Assembly: GCA_918797485.1 (NCBI GenBank)
Contig: CAKKNE010000004.1
Location: 3,038,001-3,102,000 of the forward strand
Direction of reading: 5' to 3'
DNA from: Pelagomonas calceolata
Lineage: Eukaryota; Sar; Pelagophyceae; Pelagomonadales; Pelagomonadaceae
Length of the DNA: 64,000 nucleotides
In this document: positions 9,784 to 18,926 of the stretch, one piece after another
Layout of the letters: each line of letters begins with the position of its first letter
How positions within the stretch are numbered: position 1 is the stretch's first letter
The notes under the pieces: generated by a model
Databases searched by the model: none
What the model was told of the DNA's origin: nothing
The model's input: the letters and a program-made list of their open reading frames with translations, nothing else
Position numbers and translations under genes: made by a program

Positions 9784-10308
9784 ATGACGGCCGCCCGCAA
9801 GCCCCAGTCCCAGGGCTCGCGCGAGCTCATGCACGAGATGTCCATCTGGGCGACGCAGCACCGGCCGAAACTCATCCTGACGGAGTACATGCGGCGATTG
9901 GTCCTGGCGCAGCCGCCGGACCCCCTCGAGTTCCTGAAGAACGAGATCCGGACGAACCCCGTCGTGCCCGGGCCTTATAATATTGAGGAGCCCGACACGC
10001 GGCCAATCGCGGAGCAGGAGAAGCGGCTGGACGTGCGGTCGCTGAACACGAAGAAGGCTGCTTTAAGAAGGGTGTTTGATCGGTTTGCGAACAAGGAAGG
10101 GCTGGTCAAGGTCGCGAAGCTGCTCGTGGACTGCGAGGAGAACCCGACCATATTACTGGAGGCCTGCCCGAAGCACGCCCGGGATTTACCCTTGGCGCTG
10201 GAGAAGGTCGTCACGGACGGCGGGCTCATGGACTGGAACGCGTTTAGGGACTGCGGGCTGCTCTGCCTGTCGCAGCCGGGGCTTTCTCCTGGGCAGGAGG
10301 CCGACTAA
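9784..10308 (+). CDS. EFCAB10-like protein with RIIa-type docking helix pair
   Basis: A 174-residue protein. Residues about 30-60 (ILTEYMRRLVLAQPPDPLEFLKNEI) match the RIIa/DPY-30 dimerisation-docking fold, with the typical YMxxLVxxQPxDPLEFLxxEI spacing. The rest (ALRRVFDRFANKEGLVKVAKLL and the Cys-containing tail) resembles the degenerate EF-hand pair of EFCAB10-type proteins, which are usually ciliary. No complete DxDxDG loop is visible, so calcium binding is doubtful. ATG 9784 is the first in frame. Family placement is by eye. Confidence 0.6.
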   Translation: MTAARKPQSQGSRELMHEMSIWATQHRPKLILTEYMRRLVLAQPPDPLEFLKNEIRTNPVVPGPYNIEEPDTRPIAEQEKRLDVRSLNTKKAALRRVFDRFANKEGLVKVAKLLVDCEENPTILLEACPKHARDLPLALEKVVTDGGLMDWNAFRDCGLLCLSQPGLSPGQEAD

Positions 10309-11054
10309 TACAGTTTTTTTACTAGTCATGGCGCCGCGATTTTTGCACGTCAGGCCGCGTCTTTCTCAATAGCATCGGAGTAGAACCGATAAATCCCCCG
10401 AACAGTGGGAAACGTCAGCCATTTCGATCGGTCAGTTGCGCGACTCCCGTACTGAGTGCGCGCGCGCGTCCAGCCAAAAAAACATTTCGGTGCTGAGATG
10501 GATGTGGTGCAGGCACATATGCCATGGCAGCGGACGACGGGCATCCATCGGCTATCATTCTACGGAAGCGTCACGATACGGCAGCGCGCCCGCGCCACGC
10601 TGCCCGCGCGTCGGCGCACTTCCCACGGCTCCCTTTCGGCTGCCCTCCAACTCTTGCTGGTCCAGCAGCTGCTCTGGAGCCGCGCATTGGTAGGGAGGCA
10701 GGGGACGGTGGCCGCGTACGGGTCGCGCACAACACACGTCGCGTCCGAGGCTACGGGTGGACGGGATGGCTTGTCACTGGTCGGGGACAAAGCGCGGCGG
10801 CGCGCCGCGACGGCGGCAGGAAACGCAGAGGTATCGGTCTCTGGACGACACGATGTCTCCGGTTGCTTGTGGCCGTGTCTTATCGCGTATTATGATTTGT
10901 GTTTTCTAGGTACGGACACTAGGAGCACTGGGTGATTTTGTATTGTGCAGTGGATTACTGAGGCTAGACGTGGATACTCTTAGCGAACGGCACGATAAAA
11001 AGAACTCATCGCCCTTGATCGACGGCGCTAGCGACAAATTGAAGCCGTAGCAGC
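10309..11054. other. Long intergenic region with a degenerate CTAG element
   Basis: A 746 bp gap. A 160-codon frame at 10456-10935 looks like random GC-rich sequence without family resemblance. At 10906-10922, CTAGGTACGGACACTAG is a weak version of the promoter palindrome, 133 bp upstream of the next ATG. Nothing else was seen. Confidence 0.4.
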
Positions 11055-13526
11055 ATGACTCAGTCTATAAAAGACCTGCTCATAGAGAAGTGTAAACTGC
11101 ACAAAGTCAATACGACTGGTTGCAAAAGCGCGGACGACTACCGACAAGCGCTGGATGAGCAGGCGCCGCAGTGGGAGCAGGAGGAAGAAAATGCGCCGCC
11201 GCGCCGCCGCCGCGCCGCGACCGAAACCGACAAGAAGCGGATGAGCGGGGAGGTGCAGCCACCGCTGGAGACGTCGTGCGCGAAGAAGCCGAAGCCGCCG
11301 CCGACGCTAGTCGCTACGAAACCGGACGTCAAGGAGCCGTCGGACGCGCTCGTGAAGGCGTGCGAAGCTGTATTAGCCAATCACGGCAAGCCGCCGCGGA
11401 AGGAGGGCGACCGGATCAAGTCTAGCGCGGTCTGGCTCGCCGTCAAGCGCGAATTTACCGTGACGGGACGGAGTGGGTATAGTCGTGACAGTGCACTATC
11501 TGACGCGACGCTCCTGCTCTACGAACGTTATGAGGCCATCGACGACGACACCGCGAGGGCGAACTCCCCGCTGCGTTGGCTCAACGCGGGCACCCAGATC
11601 AAACAAGGTAAGCAGCATCGCCCTGGGGGCAAGAAGAAGAAGAAGACTGAAGTGGACGCGATGGCGACGGAGGTCGCTACAGCTGTGGCGGCGGCGCGCA
11701 CGGCGAAGATCATGCACTCGGTGTACGGCAAAGGGGCCGTCGAGTTATCTGGCGAGGTGCACGGGCTCTTAGCGGAGTACACGCTCGTCAAGGTGCTGCG
11801 CGCGACGACGGTCCAGGAAGCGCTCCAGTGGGGCGTTGCTCCGCCGTGGCTGACTCAGGAGCAGGTCGCCGCATTCTGGCGCGTTCTCGCGATGGTCCAC
11901 CCGTTGACGCCGCTGTACGACATCAGGGAGGGCGCGCTCGTCCCCACTGGTCTGCCCCGCGTTGATTTCTGGATCGCGTTGGCGGAGCCGATCGCGCGGT
12001 GTGCCGCCTCGCTGCCGGAGTTCGCGTCGCTGCTGCCGCTCGTCGACTACATGTGCCCCGTCCACGTCAAGAAGAATGCGCCGGATTTCGGCCCGGGCGG
12101 CGGGGCCCACGCCGGCGCCACGCTGACGTCCGGCATCGAGGCGCACGCGCGGCGCTTCGTGAATCGGCGCAGCTCGATCGTGCGCGGCCCGGACGCGCTG
12201 CGGCGGTCGCCCACGGACGCGCACACCTACGCGCCGCGGGGCGTGGCGACGGACGAGCTCTCCTGCCCGACCGAGGGCCTCATCGCCAACGTCTCTTTGG
12301 CGATGAAGAACGGCGAGCTGGCCGTCGAGGGCGCGTTCATCGGCGCCACGCGCCACGAGACGTTCGACTTCGGCGACGACAACGCCGCGATGGTGACGAC
12401 CTTCACGACGAAGGCGGCGGCCGCCGGCCACGGCGACGCGCGCGACTGCAAGCGGTTCGAGCGCGAGAACGCCTTCGGCCACGCGCTCGCGGCGGCGTTC
12501 GTGGCGGCGGTGCTGAACGTCGCCGACCTGGCGCGGGTCTCGTCCTGGGTCCTCCGCGAGGCCATGCGCAAGCCGCCTTCCGCTTTTGTTCGGGAGCTTT
12601 ACCAGGACAACAAGGTCGTCGAGTGGGCCCAGCACGCGTTACCCGGGACTGGCCTGGAACTGGCGCTGCGCAACGCGTTGGTGGCGGCGGATCTGCGGCT
12701 CGAGATGGACAGAAAGGGCGGGGCGTACGACTCGGCGCTGCTGGCCTCTCGCGACGCGTTACTAGAGCGGCTTCGGGAGCGCGACGCGAGGCTCGAGTGG
12801 AAGGCGAAGGTGCATAAAGCGGTCGCCGTTGTGCATGGGGCGGGCGGCCTTGTTGGGACTGCTCGCAAGTGCTGCCTCGTCGTATGGACCGACCTGGGCT
12901 CCGGCCCCCAATTAATTAGTGCGGCGGACGCGCCGTTCTGCGTGGAGAACATCGAACGGACGCTCAAAGAGGCCCACGACCTCCACGTGATCCTCGACGC
13001 CCTCAGCACTACGGACGCGCGCGACGAGGCGTACGGCGAGTTCCTGAAGAAGAGCCCGTGGTTGCAGAACACGCGCCTCGGCGTCTGCTTTATTGGTGAC
13101 TTAGATAACGAGGGCAAGCCGCTGAAGGCGCACACGCGGCGCGTTTCTTTCGCCGCGGACTGGGCCATCGTCAAGACGGACATTCGCGCCGCGGTCGACT
13201 ACTGTCTCAAGCGCCGCGACGAGTGGCGCGTCGTGACGCCGGACGCCGATGAGTTAAGGCGCCTGGGCCCGCGCATGCCGACCGCCGATCCGATCAAGCT
13301 CGTGGTGCCGACCAGCGCGGGTGTCGCGACGGACATTACTCAGCCCGCGCCGCCGCTGCCGCCGCTCGTCGTGCAGCCGCGCGGCGACGCCGGAGGTCTC
13401 GCCGGCGCGCCAAAGCCGCCGCCGCTGCGCACGCCGAAGGCGCGGCCGACGCCGTGGAAGGAGAGCGTCGAGAGGGAGTCCATCGCCGCGGCGCGGCCGA
13501 AGAAGAAGGCTCGCCGCAAAAAGTAA
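11055..13526 (+). CDS. Large orphan protein (823 residues)
   Basis: A single 823-codon frame from ATG 11055. I do not recognise any domain. Residues 1-35 (SIKDLLIEKCKLHKVNTTGC) could be a SAP-like helix pair. Residues 40-105 are charged and Lys/Arg-rich. A large Ala/Leu-rich helical region follows, including YDNKVVEW-like and RLEMDRKGGAYDS segments. The C-terminus is Pro-rich and ends in PKKKARRKK, a strong nuclear localisation signal. Codon use matches the neighbours, which argues against recent transfer. A nuclear, possibly DNA-associated role is inference only. It is convergent with the SDR gene. Confidence 0.6.
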   Translation: MTQSIKDLLIEKCKLHKVNTTGCKSADDYRQALDEQAPQWEQEEENAPPRRRRAATETDKKRMSGEVQPPLETSCAKKPKPPPTLVATKPDVKEPSDALVKACEAVLANHGKPPRKEGDRIKSSAVWLAVKREFTVTGRSGYSRDSALSDATLLLYERYEAIDDDTARANSPLRWLNAGTQIKQGKQHRPGGKKKKKTEVDAMATEVATAVAAARTAKIMHSVYGKGAVELSGEVHGLLAEYTLVKVLRATTVQEALQWGVAPPWLTQEQVAAFWRVLAMVHPLTPLYDIREGALVPTGLPRVDFWIALAEPIARCAASLPEFASLLPLVDYMCPVHVKKNAPDFGPGGGAHAGATLTSGIEAHARRFVNRRSSIVRGPDALRRSPTDAHTYAPRGVATDELSCPTEGLIANVSLAMKNGELAVEGAFIGATRHETFDFGDDNAAMVTTFTTKAAAAGHGDARDCKRFERENAFGHALAAAFVAAVLNVADLARVSSWVLREAMRKPPSAFVRELYQDNKVVEWAQHALPGTGLELALRNALVAADLRLEMDRKGGAYDSALLASRDALLERLRERDARLEWKAKVHKAVAVVHGAGGLVGTARKCCLVVWTDLGSGPQLISAADAPFCVENIERTLKEAHDLHVILDALSTTDARDEAYGEFLKKSPWLQNTRLGVCFIGDLDNEGKPLKAHTRRVSFAADWAIVKTDIRAAVDYCLKRRDEWRVVTPDADELRRLGPRMPTADPIKLVVPTSAGVATDITQPAPPLPPLVVQPRGDAGGLAGAPKPPPLRTPKARPTPWKESVERESIAAARPKKKARRKK

Positions 13527-13577
13527 TTTTTTTCTTTCTTAACTACAGAGACACTAAATATAAATTACATATCACGC

Positions 13578-14585
13578 TCACCAACGGCCGTGATGGGCCG
13601 CGTCTCGGATGTCCCAGTCCCGCTCGCCGAACTCGTCGTCGTTTGTGTCACACAGGAGGAACGAGAAGAAGCGGGCGACGTTTTCCGGGCTGTTTAGTCC
13701 GTCGACGGGCGGAGGCCCCCCTACCGTGGGCCCCCCTGCTGGCGTCGCCTCGGACAACCTGTGCGCATCAAACAGTGAGTCGGGGGCACCAGATAATTCT
13801 CCACAAAGTCATTTCTCCGCGACAACGCGGCCGCGATGACTGAATCGAGTGGTGTAGGACCACACCGCCACGCCATCGAGCTGGTGTCACGTCGCCGCGC
13901 CGCGACAATTTGATTTATGCACAGCGGACAAAAACCCGGTAAAATAATCGCGGATCGCGAAGGAGTCGTCCGTGTCCTCGACCAACCCGCGCATCATCTC
14001 CGTCGCCACGACGCCCGGCTGCGCCGAACCAAAAATAATACGTCCGGCGTACTCGTCCCGGAGCGACTCGTAGACCGACCGCAGCGCGGCCTTGGACGCG
14101 CAGTACGACAGCATGCCGTCGAAGCCCTGGTGCGCGCCGCCCGTCGACACGTGCAGCACGCGCGACCCCCTCGCGAGTTTCGGCATTAGCGCCTTCGTCA
14201 GGAACAAAGGTCCTTCCACGTTCGACGCCATCGTCGCCCGGAACCCGTCCAGCGTCAACGTGTCGAGGGGCCCGAGCGGGCCGGTGGTCGCGGCGTTGTG
14301 CACCACCACGGTGGGTGTCGTGCCGTCGAGACGGTCGGCGATGGCGCCGCGGCCCTCGGGCGTCGCCACATCCGCGACCACAGCATGAAATTTGTCGCCG
14401 CCTATCCGCGTCGCCGTCTCGCGCAGCGCGCCCTCGCGGCGGCCCACGCCGTACACCTCGATGCCGCGCTCGCACAACGCGGCCGCCGTCGCTCGTCCGA
14501 TGCCGGAACCGGCGCCAGTCACGATGGCTCGTTCAAACGCTACGGCATGCGCCGCCATGCTCAGGACGCGTCGCAGGGTTTTCAT
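13578..14585 (-). CDS. Short-chain dehydrogenase/reductase
   Basis: Two exons, 14585-13921 (or -13930) and 13758-13578, about 280 residues. Exon 1 shows the SDR signature: cofactor motif VTGAGSGIGRA, HNAATT (NNAG-like), catalytic Ser in LHVSTGGAH, and YCASK (YxxxK). Exon 2 (SPENVARFFSFLLC, DDEFGERDWDIRDAAHH) matches the conserved C-terminus of this SDR branch, so the break in frame is an intron rather than the end of the gene. The enzyme should be a cytosolic NAD(P)-dependent oxidoreductase; substrate unknown. The MKTLRRVLSMAAHAVAFE start at 14585 is the first ATG and could carry weak mitochondrial targeting. Confidence 0.8.
13759..13920 (-). mobile_element. Introner element in the SDR gene
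   Basis: About 162 bp, in reverse orientation relative to the 60891-61084 element but clearly homologous to it: shared AAGTCATTTCTC, CGCGGCCG, GCCACGCCATCGA and inverted ends (CTGTGCGCATCAAAC versus TTTGATTTATGCACAG). By homology the splice is CTGT|GCATAAATC...GCGCACAG|G, a GC-AG intron in phase 2; a GT donor at 13929 also keeps the frame. Confidence 0.7.
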
Positions 14586-14924
14586 TGCCGCGCCGCGACA
14601 AATCAATATGCTGAGCCCTCTGCTGTGCTTAAATCAGTGTGTTGACGTGCCGCTCGGGCGACGCCAGCCGTGCACCTTCACGAGCCGGTGCAAAATGCAC
14701 TAATGCGACTACCCGCTTAAGTACAGCTACCGCTGTTCGCCACACGGCCCACAGCAGGCCGCCAGCACTGCGAGAGGGCCGGAGAGTCCAGGGCGACCTT
14801 TTGGGCTGCAGACGCGCGAGCAGTCATTGATCGCTCAAGCCCTCTCGAGAGCTTTGCCATTCAATAATCTCCGCGGCCAGGCGACCAGTGCATCGCTCAC
14901 GCCGCCGCGCCTCAAAAAAAAGCC
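14586..14924. other. Divergent intergenic region
   Basis: Lies between the SDR and EF-Ts starts. No CTAG element or other feature was recognised. Confidence 0.4.
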
Positions 14925-15860
14925 ATGTCCATGAAACTGGTCAAGCAGCTGCGCCAGGCGACCGGCGCGCGACTGGTCGACTGCAAGGCCGCCGTCGAGG
15001 CGACGACGGGACTGGAGGAGGCCTTCCAGTGGCTGCGCGAGAAGGGCGCGAGCCGCGCGGCGAAGCTCGAGACGCGCACGGCCGCGCACGGCCTCGTGGC
15101 GGCGCGCGCTTTGAATGGCCGCGGCTGCCTCGTCGAGGTCAACTCCGAGACGGACTTCGTCGCGCGCAACGCCGAGTTCCAGCGCTTCGTGCGCGACCTC
15201 GTGGACGCGGCGCTGCGGAACTACGCGTCGCTGACGGCGCCCCAACGAGACGCGGGCGGCGCGGCGCTCGTACAAGGAGACGCGCTCAAGGCGTTGGACC
15301 TCCAAGGTACGCTGGTGACGGACGCCGCGCTGGCGCTGTCGGCCCACGTCGGCGAGCGCATCGACGTGCGACGGTGCGCGCTCGTCGAGGGCGCCCTGGT
15401 CTCGGCCTACGCGCACAACGGCGCAGACGGCGCGGGCACGGCGGCCGGCGTCGTCGTGGCCTGTGTCCTCTTTTTCCCCGTCTTCGTCCGTAGCTGCATC
15501 TGCTCGATGGCGTTGAGGTTCTCCACACAGGTCGCCTTAGACGGAGGCGACGACGATCTAGGCCGGCAGCTCGCGATGCACTGCGTCGCGGCGCGGCCGC
15601 TGGCCATTGATGTCGATGGCCTGCCTCCGTCACTACTGGACGCCGAGCGTGTTATCCTGGAGGCACAGCTGGCGGACTCGGACAAACCCGATGAAGTTGT
15701 GGAGAAAATATTAAAGGGGAAACTGAACAAGTTCGCCCAGGAGCGAGCGCTGCTGACGCAGGTCCACGTCGTGGACGGCAAGAAGCCGGTCCAGAAAGTG
15801 CTCAAGAAGGCGACGGTCGACGCCTTCGCCGTCTTTAGTGTGGGAGAGAATATAGAATAA
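14925..15860 (+). CDS. tsf: Organellar-type elongation factor Ts
   Basis: Two exons, 14925-15464 and 15531-15860, 289 residues. EF-Ts recycles EF-Tu by GDP/GTP exchange in bacterial-type translation. The N-terminal UBA-like segment (LVKQLRQATGARLVDCKAAV) and the TDFVARN signature are intact, as is the C-terminal core (LGRQLAMHCVAARP, KILKGKLNKFAQERALLTQ). The protein starts directly at the family N-terminus with no targeting peptide, and an in-frame stop lies about 18 codons upstream, so an extra 5' exon encoding a presequence is possible. Mitochondrial versus plastid location cannot be decided. The tail is convergent with the next gene. Confidence 0.85.
   Translation: MSMKLVKQLRQATGARLVDCKAAVEATTGLEEAFQWLREKGASRAAKLETRTAAHGLVAARALNGRGCLVEVNSETDFVARNAEFQRFVRDLVDAALRNYASLTAPQRDAGGAALVQGDALKALDLQGTLVTDAALALSAHVGERIDVRRCALVEGALVSAYAHNGADGAGTAAGVVVACVLFFPVFVRSCICSMALRFSTQVALDGGDDDLGRQLAMHCVAARPLAIDVDGLPPSLLDAERVILEAQLADSDKPDEVVEKILKGKLNKFAQERALLTQVHVVDGKKPVQKVLKKATVDAFAVFSVGENIE
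15465..15530 (+). other. Introner-like intron in EF-Ts, stop-free
   Basis: 66 bp, spliced as TGT|GTCCTC...CTCCACACAG|GTC in phase 0. It contains TGCTCGATGGCG, the introner core. The length is divisible by three and no stop is present, so retention would insert 22 residues between conserved positions. Confidence 0.7.
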
Positions 15861-15903
15861 CACATATGTCTGGGAGAGAATATAGAATAACACATACGTT
15901 AGT

Positions 15904-16512
15904 TTAAACACTTGTTCCCGAATGGACGACCTCGCGCCCGAAGCGCGCGGCCTTTTCGGCTTTCGCGCGCGTGCGCTGCTCCAACCTATCTTTGCGGCGC
16001 TGCTCGAAGGCCTCGGTGATCTCCAGCAACCGCCGCTTCTCGGCGGCGGCGCGCTTGCGCTCGTCGCGCTGGCGCTGCGCTTTGCTCCGCGGCTTCGGGC
16101 TGCCCGTCGCGTTGTGGTCGGGCCCGAAGTCGGCGTGGAGCAGGGACTCGTAGCCCGTCGGCGGCTCCTCCTCTGCGGGAGCGTCGTCGGTCTGGTGGTC
16201 GTCGGCGAAGGGGTTGCGGACGTCGTCTTCCCGTCGCAGTCGTCGTCGCATCGGCTCTGGCCGTCGTTCCATGCGCGTGGCGGTCAGGCCCGCGAAGCCG
16301 AATAAGGCCAGAGCGAGGGCCGCGACCTGGCGCCGTCGTCTTAATCTAGGATCATGACTGACGTCGTGCGAGTGGCTCCGCGCCCGGTTCCGGCAGCACG
16401 CCTCCTCGAGGTCGACGCCGTAGTCGGTCGGGAGACCGCTCCAGCTCGGGTGCCGCGCGTGGAGGCCGCCGCCACTCAACATCTCGTCGTCGGAGGGCGT
16501 GCGGCGGTGCAT
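15904..16512 (-). CDS. Unknown single-pass protein with basic coiled-coil tail
   Basis: A 202-residue protein, ATG at 16512, convergent with EF-Ts. There is one hydrophobic segment (QVAALALALFGFAGLTA, residues about 53-69) preceded by Arg-rich RLRRRR. The C-terminal 75 residues are highly charged and helical (RKRAAAEKRRLLEITEAFEQ and onward). No family was recognised. A type II or tail-facing membrane topology is inference. Confidence 0.5.
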   Translation of the reverse strand: MHRRTPSDDEMLSGGGLHARHPSWSGLPTDYGVDLEEACCRNRARSHSHDVSHDPRLRRRRQVAALALALFGFAGLTATRMERRPEPMRRRLRREDDVRNPFADDHQTDDAPAEEEPPTGYESLLHADFGPDHNATGSPKPRSKAQRQRDERKRAAAEKRRLLEITEAFEQRRKDRLEQRTRAKAEKAARFGREVVHSGTSV

Positions 16513-16917
16513 GTCGCCTGATTTTTGGCCAAGGGCCTTTTTGTCGCGCCGCGGCGGTCGACGGGCGCTCCCTTCGCGGTCGACCGGCTGCGCGGGCTGC
16601 CTCGAGGCCGTGACGGCGCGGGGGCAGCCGGAGGTGGCGTCAGGGCGCCGTGCGACACGGCGCCAAAAATGTCAGCCCTGCGCTGCTACCCCCCCATCAC
16701 TTTTTTCGAGCTGCAAGTTGGCAAAGTTTACCTTCAAACGCCAGCCGCGATCTTGCCCCGCCGAGGCCCCGGCGAGGCCGGCCAGTACTCCCCGACGCTC
16801 GACTGGCTGCCAACCGCCATTTGGTACATGTTGTGACGCGAATGTCAACCAAGGCTGGCTACTTCGAGTAGGATATGATACGAAATTTACACAATAGATA
16901 CAATTACCCCATCCGCA
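16513..16917. other. Intergenic region
   Basis: Lies between two minus-strand genes. A 103-codon plus-strand frame exists but looks like GC-rich noise. No repeat or regulatory element was recognised. Confidence 0.35.
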
Positions 16918-17451
16918 TCATCCGTCGCCAGACACATGCACATCACACAGCCGGGCCGCGCACGCGGCGACCGCGCCGCGACACTCGCGCGCCGCACAAA
17001 CCGCCTGAGCTTTACGAAACGCCGCCGCGACGCAGTCGCCGAGTTGCGGGTCCTTCTTCGCTTCTGCAGCGGCGCAGCCGGCGATCAATTCCGCGACTCG
17101 TGTTTCCACGAGCGACGCGTCGCCGCCACATTGGCGCAGCAGCGCAGGGCGCATGCGGTCTACATAGGGCAGGCAGACGCTCTCGCGCGCCGCGGCCATC
17201 ACGGCTTCTCGCAGAGGCCTGCATTCGGCTCGCGCGCTGCGCATCGCCGCGCGCTGGTCGCAAGGACCGCTTTTACCCACGCATTTGGTCACGGATTGCT
17301 GGCAGCGACCGCGCACGCAGGAGAGCAGGCGTGTGTGGATGTCAGCATCACCTTTGCTCAATGCCGAGACGACTCCTTCGGCAGCAGCGGTCGTGCCTGC
17401 ATCCATAGCGGTGTCAGCTGCCGCTGTAGCGTCCTGGGAACACTGGCACAC
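16918..17451 (-). CDS. Cysteine-rich protein, probably secreted or organellar
   Basis: An open frame of up to 177 codons. The Cys residues fall in pairs (CQCSQ, CVRGRC, CVGKSGPC, CLPYVD, CAARECRGAVAAC, CAARLC), suggesting a disulphide-bonded helical repeat. The first true ATG is at 17406, but coding-like residues begin upstream at 17451 and are preceded by a pyrimidine-rich CCCTTTTTAG that looks like a splice acceptor; a short 5' exon with a signal peptide is therefore likely but was not located. Family unknown. Confidence 0.45.
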   Translation of the reverse strand: MCQCSQDATAAADTAMDAGTTAAAEGVVSALSKGDADIHTRLLSCVRGRCQQSVTKCVGKSGPCDQRAAMRSARAECRPLREAVMAAARESVCLPYVDRMRPALLRQCGGDASLVETRVAELIAGCAAAEAKKDPQLGDCVAAAFRKAQAVCAARECRGAVAACAARLCDVHVSGDG

Positions 17452-17471
17452 GCCTAAAAAGGGCTTGCAAC

Positions 17472-17495
17472 GCTAGCGTAGACAAGAGACACTAG
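17472..17495 (-). promoter_or_regulatory. CTAG promoter palindrome, diverged copy 4a
   Basis: GCTAGCGTAGACAAGAGACACTAG in parts: GCTAGCG at one end, GAGACACTAG at the other. It lies head-to-head with copy 4b, 9 bp away. Confidence 0.4.
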
Positions 17496-17503
17496 GGATT
17501 GAG

Positions 17504-17526
17504 GCTAGTGTCTTACAGGCGCTAGC
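17504..17526 (+). promoter_or_regulatory. CTAG promoter palindrome, copy 4b
   Basis: GCTAGTGTCTTAC, AGG, CGCTAGC. In the divergent gap between the Cys-rich gene and the DUF1295 gene, 252 bp upstream of ATG 17778. The rest of 17452-17777 shows nothing else. Confidence 0.6.
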
Positions 17527-17777
17527 CAGCTCCAAAGCACTTGAAGTGAACAACACGCTGGGAGCTCTTGCCGGGCAGATAACGCGGTGCAATCAGCCAG
17601 AAGATCGCGCAGCACTATTCAAGGCTGTGCTGCCGGCGAGAACGTTTCTCTCCAGCCTCCGTGACAGCTTGCAGCGCGTGCACTGCCCTGTGCAGCAGCG
17701 CTACTTGGATGATCACCAAGTCCCTCCTACTACATAGCGTGCGCCTGCGCGGCAGCCGCACGCACTCCACGACGACC

Positions 17778-18587
17778 ATGAGCGCGTCGCCGCTCTGGAC
17801 GTCGGCGAAGGTCTTTGCTGGATGCAACGGGTTAGGGTTGGGCATCTCGCTGGCCAAGGACACGCACACGCACCTGGACTTGATCGGGACGGGCGCCTTC
17901 GCCGTGGCCGCGTACGCTACAAAAGGCCCCACCGCCTCTTCGAGAACATCAGCACTCATGGTCGGTGCGTGGGCCACGCGATTGGCGTCCTTCCTCTTCT
18001 ACCGCGCGCTGGGCCATCGCGATGGGCGCCTCGAGGGCACGACGAAGACGCTACAAGGGTGTGTGGGCTTCTGGTTCGTGTCGTTCGTGTGGGGTTGGCT
18101 CACTTTACTGCCACACGCGCTCGGCGCCTCCGCACCGAAAGTCGAGAACAAGGTATTGAGAAGGTCGGGCCTGGCCTTGTTTGCGCTAGGTTTGGCGACA
18201 GAAGTCATGGCCGACTTCCAGAAGTTCTTTTTCAAGAGAAACCACAAGGGCTTTTGCGACGTGGGCCTGTGGTCGGTGTCGCAGCACCCGAACTGGTTCG
18301 GCAATCTTTGTTTGTGGAGCGGCATCACGCTGTACAACGCGCCGGGGCTCTCGCCCGTGAAACTGGCGCTCGCGGCGGCGTCGCCGGTCTTCCTGGGAGC
18401 GTTGTTCGGTGCCCAGGCCTCGGGGTCCCTGACGCCGGCCGTGGAGCTGTCGCAGGCGCGCTACGGCTCGGACCCGCGCTTCGCCGCGTATTTGGAGAAC
18501 ACGCCTTTATTCATGCCGCGCGTCGACAAGTGGCTCGCGGCGCTGGCGTCGGGGCTCGTCGGGAAGGGGTGGGGGCCGGAGTTGTAA
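17778..18587 (+). CDS. DUF1295 / steroid 5-alpha-reductase-like membrane protein
   Basis: A 269-residue polytopic protein. The diagnostic C-terminal block is visible: LATEVMADFQKFFFK, GFCDVGLWSVSQHPNWFGNL, then SQARYGSDPRFAAYLENTPLFMP. In DUF1295 and steroid 5-alpha-reductase family proteins the HPNWFGE-like motif binds NADPH and helps reduce a carbon-carbon double bond. About six hydrophobic segments are present. An upstream in-frame ATG at 17709 would add MITKSLLLHSVRLRGSRTHS, a possible mitochondrial presequence, so the true start is uncertain. Substrate (sterol, lipid or other) unknown. Confidence 0.75.
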   Translation: MSASPLWTSAKVFAGCNGLGLGISLAKDTHTHLDLIGTGAFAVAAYATKGPTASSRTSALMVGAWATRLASFLFYRALGHRDGRLEGTTKTLQGCVGFWFVSFVWGWLTLLPHALGASAPKVENKVLRRSGLALFALGLATEVMADFQKFFFKRNHKGFCDVGLWSVSQHPNWFGNLCLWSGITLYNAPGLSPVKLALAAASPVFLGALFGAQASGSLTPAVELSQARYGSDPRFAAYLENTPLFMPRVDKWLAALASGLVGKGWGPEL

Positions 18588-18784
18588 GAGTTCTCCTCTC
18601 ATTCGCGGCGCCTCGTCGATAGCGTTACCCTGCGGCTCCCGGTCTAGGCTCCCGGAACTCCCGCCGAGCCGCCGGCCAATTCCCAGATCCGCCTCGATGG
18701 CTTCCAAATTCAGAAGGACCAGTATCGAACAGAACGACACTCACAAACGGCTCCATGTCGCGTGCCCCACGCCTGCTAGGAATG

Positions 18785-18806
18785 CCTAGTGTCTTACACC
18801 GCTAGC
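18785..18806 (+). promoter_or_regulatory. CTAG promoter palindrome, copy 5
   Basis: CCTAGTGTCTTAC, AC, CGCTAGC; 121 bp upstream of ATG 18927. The gap 18588-18926 also holds two similar phrases around 18830 and 18870 (GGGGTCGTTCCG / GGGGTCATTCCG). Confidence 0.6.
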
Positions 18807-18926
18807 TTCGGCTCGTTCTCGTGTGCCTTCAGGGGTCGTTCCGCGCTGCCCTCACCCCATAGTCGTGCCTCCGGGGTCATTCCGGGCTGCCCCCGCCTAT
18901 AGAGGCGGGCGCGCTTCATTGTCATC

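Noticed and set aside
10456-10935. 160-codon open frame in the gap before the orphan gene
   Set aside because: Composition is that of random GC-rich sequence, no conserved motif, and the ATG context is poor.
11055-13526. Orphan 823-residue protein as a viral insertion
   Set aside because: Codon use and GC content match neighbours and no viral hallmark domain is visible.
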